This document shows, piece by piece, positions 33,012-33,058 of a stretch of 33,058 bases of DNA. The DNA comes from an uncultured Gammaproteobacteria bacterium. GTDB taxonomy: Bacteria; Pseudomonadota; Gammaproteobacteria; Pseudomonadales; Pseudohongiellaceae. Each line of letters starts with the position of its first letter. Position 1 is the stretch's first letter. A program made the position numbers and the translations under genes. A model generated the notes under the pieces. That model was given only the letters and a program-made list of their open reading frames with translations. It searched no databases and was not told the DNA's origin. The DNA is taken from the NCBI GenBank assembly GCA_913058135.1, contig CAJXPR010000030.1:1-33058 (forward strand), read 5' to 3'.

Positions 33012-33058
33012 CTGTCTCTTATACACATCTGACGCTGCCGACGATCTACTCTGTGTAG
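33012..33058 (-). other. Nextera-type sequencing adapter (artefact)
   Basis: CTGTCTCTTATACACATCT at 33012-33030 is the reverse complement of the Tn5 mosaic end, followed at 33031-33044 by the read-1 adapter (GACGCTGCCGACGA). The last 14 bases are index-side residue. Not genomic. It creates the artificial C-terminus of the clsB frame. Confidence 0.97.

Overview
The window reads as a gammaproteobacterial chromosome fragment. It is GC-rich by eye, with tightly packed and often overlapping genes, Shine-Dalgarno starts, and sigma28-, CRP- and sigmaE/AlgU-like regulatory motifs. The species cannot be named from sequence alone. The first 46 and last 47 bases are not genomic. They are Nextera-type tagmentation adapters carrying the 19-bp Tn5 mosaic end, so genomic DNA runs from 47 to about 33011 and the first and last genes are cut by the insert ends.

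Layout. (1) 47-3494, + strand: a truncated GAF/PAS-GGDEF-EAL cyclic-di-GMP protein, then an Aer-like PAS chemoreceptor with its own sigma28-like promoter. (2) 3623-12024, + strand: a complete leucine/isovalerate degradation operon, liuA-liuB-liuC-liuD-liuE, followed by acetoacetyl-CoA synthetase. It takes isovaleryl-CoA to acetyl-CoA and acetoacetate and reactivates the acetoacetate. It ends in a perfect 31-bp-arm palindrome shared with the convergent operon. (3) 16620-12048, - strand: nitroreductase-like protein, pirin, rlmI, then mtnB-mtnD-mtnC of methionine salvage, apparently one transcription unit. (4) 16621-19174: a regulatory intergenic region with a 19-bp palindrome and a perfect CRP-type site, then a GNAT acetyltransferase, a small DUF6491-like lipoprotein and an MscS-type channel. 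(5) 19343-33011, + strand: glgA-treZ-malQ-treY-DUF2934-glgX, then a zinc alcohol dehydrogenase, an EEP-fold (YbhP-like) protein and the start of clsB. Four successive 4-bp ATGA overlaps tie treZ through glgX together.

The last block makes and remodels alpha-glucan. GlgA elongates it, TreY and TreZ convert linear malto-oligosaccharide ends to trehalose, and GlgX and MalQ debranch and reshuffle. The gene order matches, from memory, the Pseudomonas aeruginosa PA2165-PA2155 stress block, and a sigmaE/AlgU-like promoter stands before glgA, which suggests an osmotic or envelope-stress role.

The most unusual structure not explained by the genes is an 18-bp-period tandem repeat with core GCTGRGGG. 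It occurs in frame inside two unrelated enzymes, liuD and malQ, on opposite strands. Other points of interest are the aacS/mtnC palindrome, a row of repeated GGAG motifs before the MscS gene, a likely ATC start codon for the EEP gene, and an appended SFPASDPPS tail on the alcohol dehydrogenase. No RNA gene, transposase, prophage or CRISPR array was seen.
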